Of a DNA stretch of 45,558 nucleotides, positions 44,501 through 45,558 are shown piece after piece; the stretch's first letter is position 1; every line of letters starts with the position of its first letter. Source of the DNA: Magnetococcales bacterium (GTDB lineage Bacteria; Pseudomonadota; Magnetococcia; Magnetococcales; Magnetaquicoccaceae); contig PDZU01000021.1 of the NCBI GenBank assembly GCA_002753095.1, positions 1 through 45,558 on the forward strand, read 5' to 3'. The notes under the pieces were generated by a model that had not been told where the DNA came from, searched no databases, and saw only the letters and a list, made by a program, of their open reading frames with translations. The position numbers were made by a program, and so were the translations under genes.

Positions 44501-44576
44501 ACAGATGGGCGGAACACTCACGGTCCACAACTGGCTGGAAGGGGCACAGTTTGAGGTCAGGGTACCTGCACTATAA
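41535..44576 (+). CDS. Membrane histidine kinase with multiple PAS domains
   Basis: 1013 residues from the ATG at 41535; a GTG at 41499 inside the upstream gene is also possible. The first 240 residues hold about seven hydrophobic helices, a 7TM-type membrane sensor. A coiled coil and about four PAS-type domains follow (around 255-370, 400-525, 530-645, 650-760). The kinase core has the H-box 'MIGHIAHQWRQPL' with His800, N-box 'ILLNNARDA', and the G-boxes 'VQDNGGGI' and 'GFGTGIGLY'. It has no receiver of its own. Autophosphorylation and transfer to the upstream REC-PAS-GGDEF protein is the simplest reading. Confidence 0.92.
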   Translation: MVQPPAFQETLLWLYCVSFFSMGLVIRTRIQALHHSPLVESFRWLAGFGFWHASADLMELLILHQVDHTFILASRTTLEAISWAYLLYFPLTLLATWPGPPAPHLREKGARLLLYLWLFLFIYHGLQEEWTEPRLWSRYLIGAPATLLTALALLFPAADSRLDAMQERAITLAGWGFLALFLLIWFGPTADLPMANRINSAWFLQQTNTPVELWRTAVVLFTTICLSHSLRWFNLAQQQRLDQLVEEKSSYLESILHTSLDLAMVSIDRSGKVTLLNQVATELYGARCHTTPTQTTPPHISPERWQQALNRMQHAGEYTFEEIHHLPAADHVISSRITPIYSRQGHELGYLHAARDITQQRQEELELREHRYRLDKLVREQTGDLLRAYQMLEERRHSLHQYARIAALSHDHLALLDRDYRFLAVNDAYLTAYGSERNQVEGCLMADWLGESVFAAIQHKLERCFSGHTVHYQSWFHFPALGRRYMDVWYHPYQDPHGLVTGLVVAARDVTDWHISQKALQASESRYRHLFEAMESAVLLFNSPDGGQSFLCQDINSNTARILNMTREQIIPLTVSALWPGSHGQEILALLRSTFWDGQPRGQTLRPYHNGQARLWLERYIYRLPSGEVVLIIADRTAQQQAEQRLQEMARFPNENPNPVLRIRQDGEVLFANLIGQRLLTTWHSAVGQKLLANEMQPISEALLSGRQEQWQAPLENRSFLLNIVPFPELGYVNLYGQDMTEHAHLLRLLQQRQAQIEELNRTLQEEIRKEVAANRRKDALLLHQSRHAAMGEMIGHIAHQWRQPLTVLNLMLVNMADMAEDRQWQQETWLDNLQRGQELLHRMSATIDSFRNFLKPGRVKQAFDLRLAVGEAVALVQAGLTQQRLHIAMHLANEPMIAYGQLNEFSQVVLILLNNARDAILSHRTGQDGQISIQVLQEEQKVLMRVQDNGGGIADNLLERIFEPYFTTKTEGFGTGIGLYIAKSIIEQQMGGTLTVHNWLEGAQFEVRVPAL

Positions 44577-44599
44577 GGTTTATGATAATGAAAATTTCT

Positions 44600-44770
44600 G
44601 CGGGGTCCAGGGGCGATCATCGCCCCTGGCGGGTGCAGGGCGGAGCCATGCTTGCAATGTGCGGCGTTTTACAGAAGCAAATGCGTAGCATTTGCGCACA
44701 CCGCACAGATTTGTGCCCCGCAGGGGCACTCTTTGGGAGGGCGGACGCCCGACATGCCCCCTGTTGCCTG
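44600..44770 (-). repeat. Palindrome-array repeat, copy 7 (reverse orientation)
   Basis: Lies between the convergent kinase and TauE/SafE-like genes, 24 bp after the kinase stop. In reverse it reads H1 GGGCGTCCGCCC, H2 GTGCCCCTGCGGGGCAC, H3 outer TGCGG(T/C)G/CGCCGCA around GCAAATGC-TAC-GCATTTGC, H4 GCATGGCTCCGCCCTGC and H5 CAGGGGCGAT-GATCGCCCCTG. It is closest to copy 3. Confidence 0.88.
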
Positions 44771-44818
44771 AACAACACTGTGATTTTCCAAAATAATGTG
44801 CTTATTCTGGCAAAGGAT

Positions 44819-45493
44819 TTACAAAACATGCGTCACCAACCATGCCCGCCGCAACGCCAGCACACCCATGATAACCATGATCACCCCAGCCCCCTGCACC
44901 AGACGGCGCCGCGCCTGCCCATCCAATAATGTGGTCAACAAGGCAAATCCCCACAACGCCGGTAACGTCCCCAGGCCAAAGGCAAACAGGATCAGGATCC
45001 CAGCCGCCATCGAGCCCGAAGCCAACGCCTGCACCTGAAAAGCCCAATGCAACGAACAGGGCAACAAACCCGTCAACACCCCCATGCCAAACGCCCGCCG
45101 ATAGGGCGTCATCTGCCCCAGACGGTTGCTCAACCTTCCCAACCAACCCCAACTCCCCCACCGAATCTCCCCGCCCCACCAACCCAGCGTCCGTATGCCA
45201 ACCCAAATCATGAACAGCCCAGCCAACAGGTGCGGCACGCCACTCACCACCCCAGGGCGCCCATGCAATAACTGCAATGACCCCACACTGCCACTCACCG
45301 CCCCCAACAGCATGTACATGCCGACACGGCCCAGGGAGTAATACAAGGGCAATAAAAGACGTTGCCGCCATGCACCACCCACCATACCCAACGTACAAGA
45401 GGCCGCCAAGCCGCCACACATGCCGATACAATGGCCACTCCCCAATAAGGCGGTCAGAAAGATCAACCATAACTCCAACAACGATGGCAACAT
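44819..45493 (-). CDS. TauE/SafE-like (UreH-type) inner-membrane protein
   Basis: 224 residues from the ATG at 45493, with GAGGTG upstream. About six membrane helices. The motif 'LLGSGHCIGMCGG' near residues 15-27 and a second half-motif 'GLLPC' near residue 145 mark the family of cytochrome-oxidase-associated transporters, often near ccoGHIS and thought to move copper or sulfur compounds. Cys and His in these motifs suggest metal handling. The neighbours to the right lie outside the window, so the link to cytochrome oxidase assembly is only inferred. Confidence 0.85.
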   Translation of the reverse strand: MLPSLLELWLIFLTALLGSGHCIGMCGGLAASCTLGMVGGAWRQRLLLPLYYSLGRVGMYMLLGAVSGSVGSLQLLHGRPGVVSGVPHLLAGLFMIWVGIRTLGWWGGEIRWGSWGWLGRLSNRLGQMTPYRRAFGMGVLTGLLPCSLHWAFQVQALASGSMAAGILILFAFGLGTLPALWGFALLTTLLDGQARRRLVQGAGVIMVIMGVLALRRAWLVTHVL

Positions 45494-45558
45494 CACACAC
45501 CTCAGCAAATGAAAAGTGCCGAAGAACTCGCGCTCTTCGGCACTCCACAACCTACCCC

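Overview
The window is a compact chromosomal segment from a Gram-negative proteobacterium. It carries an alphaproteobacteria-like rpoH, an rpoD with a long acidic insert, hopanoid/squalene genes (hpnC, hpnD), two sigma-54 activators and several c-di-GMP and chemotaxis signalling proteins. This mix would fit a flagellated alphaproteobacterium-like lineage such as the Magnetococcales. That placement is inference from gene content only: no rRNA or magnetosome gene is present.

Layout. 1-5.3 kb: the 3' end of an unrecognised gene, a VOC protein, a Cache-type chemoreceptor, then rpoH plus a secreted cupin divergent from hsp20, with heat-shock-like promoters facing both ways. 5.4-8.7 kb: trmB, a GGDEF-EAL protein, and a lipoprotein flanked by inverted copies of a palindrome-rich repeat. 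8.9-14.3 kb: a minus-strand cluster of two sigma-54 activators around a large TPR protein, probably motility-related. 14.5-17.4 kb: prmB, hpnC, hpnD. 17.4-19.3 kb: an accessory patch beside a CAU tRNA with a HIRAN protein and a shrunken HipA-like remnant. 19.3-23.2 kb: dnaG and rpoD. 23.4-28.9 kb: Sel1/PEGA and Sel1/coiled-coil envelope proteins, a Nudix hydrolase, a lipoprotein esterase and a coiled-coil nuclease-like protein. 28.9-35.3 kb: the conserved rplU-rpmA-obg-proB-proA-nadD-rsfS-rlmH cluster (ribosome assembly, proline and NAD synthesis), split only by repeats between proB and proA. 35.4-37.3 kb: maf, ispB and tRNA-Pro. 37.3-39.9 kb: a second accessory patch with a duplicated tRNA terminator, a truncated DUF4160 gene, DUF2442, a coiled-coil DUF1640 protein and an orphan TIR-like effector. 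40.2-44.6 kb: a two-component pair (REC-PAS-GGDEF and a membrane multi-PAS histidine kinase). 44.8-45.5 kb: a TauE/SafE-like membrane protein.

The most unusual signal is a family of about 165-bp intergenic elements: six recognisable copies plus one divergent copy. Each is a chain of hairpins. Stem sequences differ between copies, but both arms change together, so the folded structure is what is conserved. No transposase or other protein in the window explains them.
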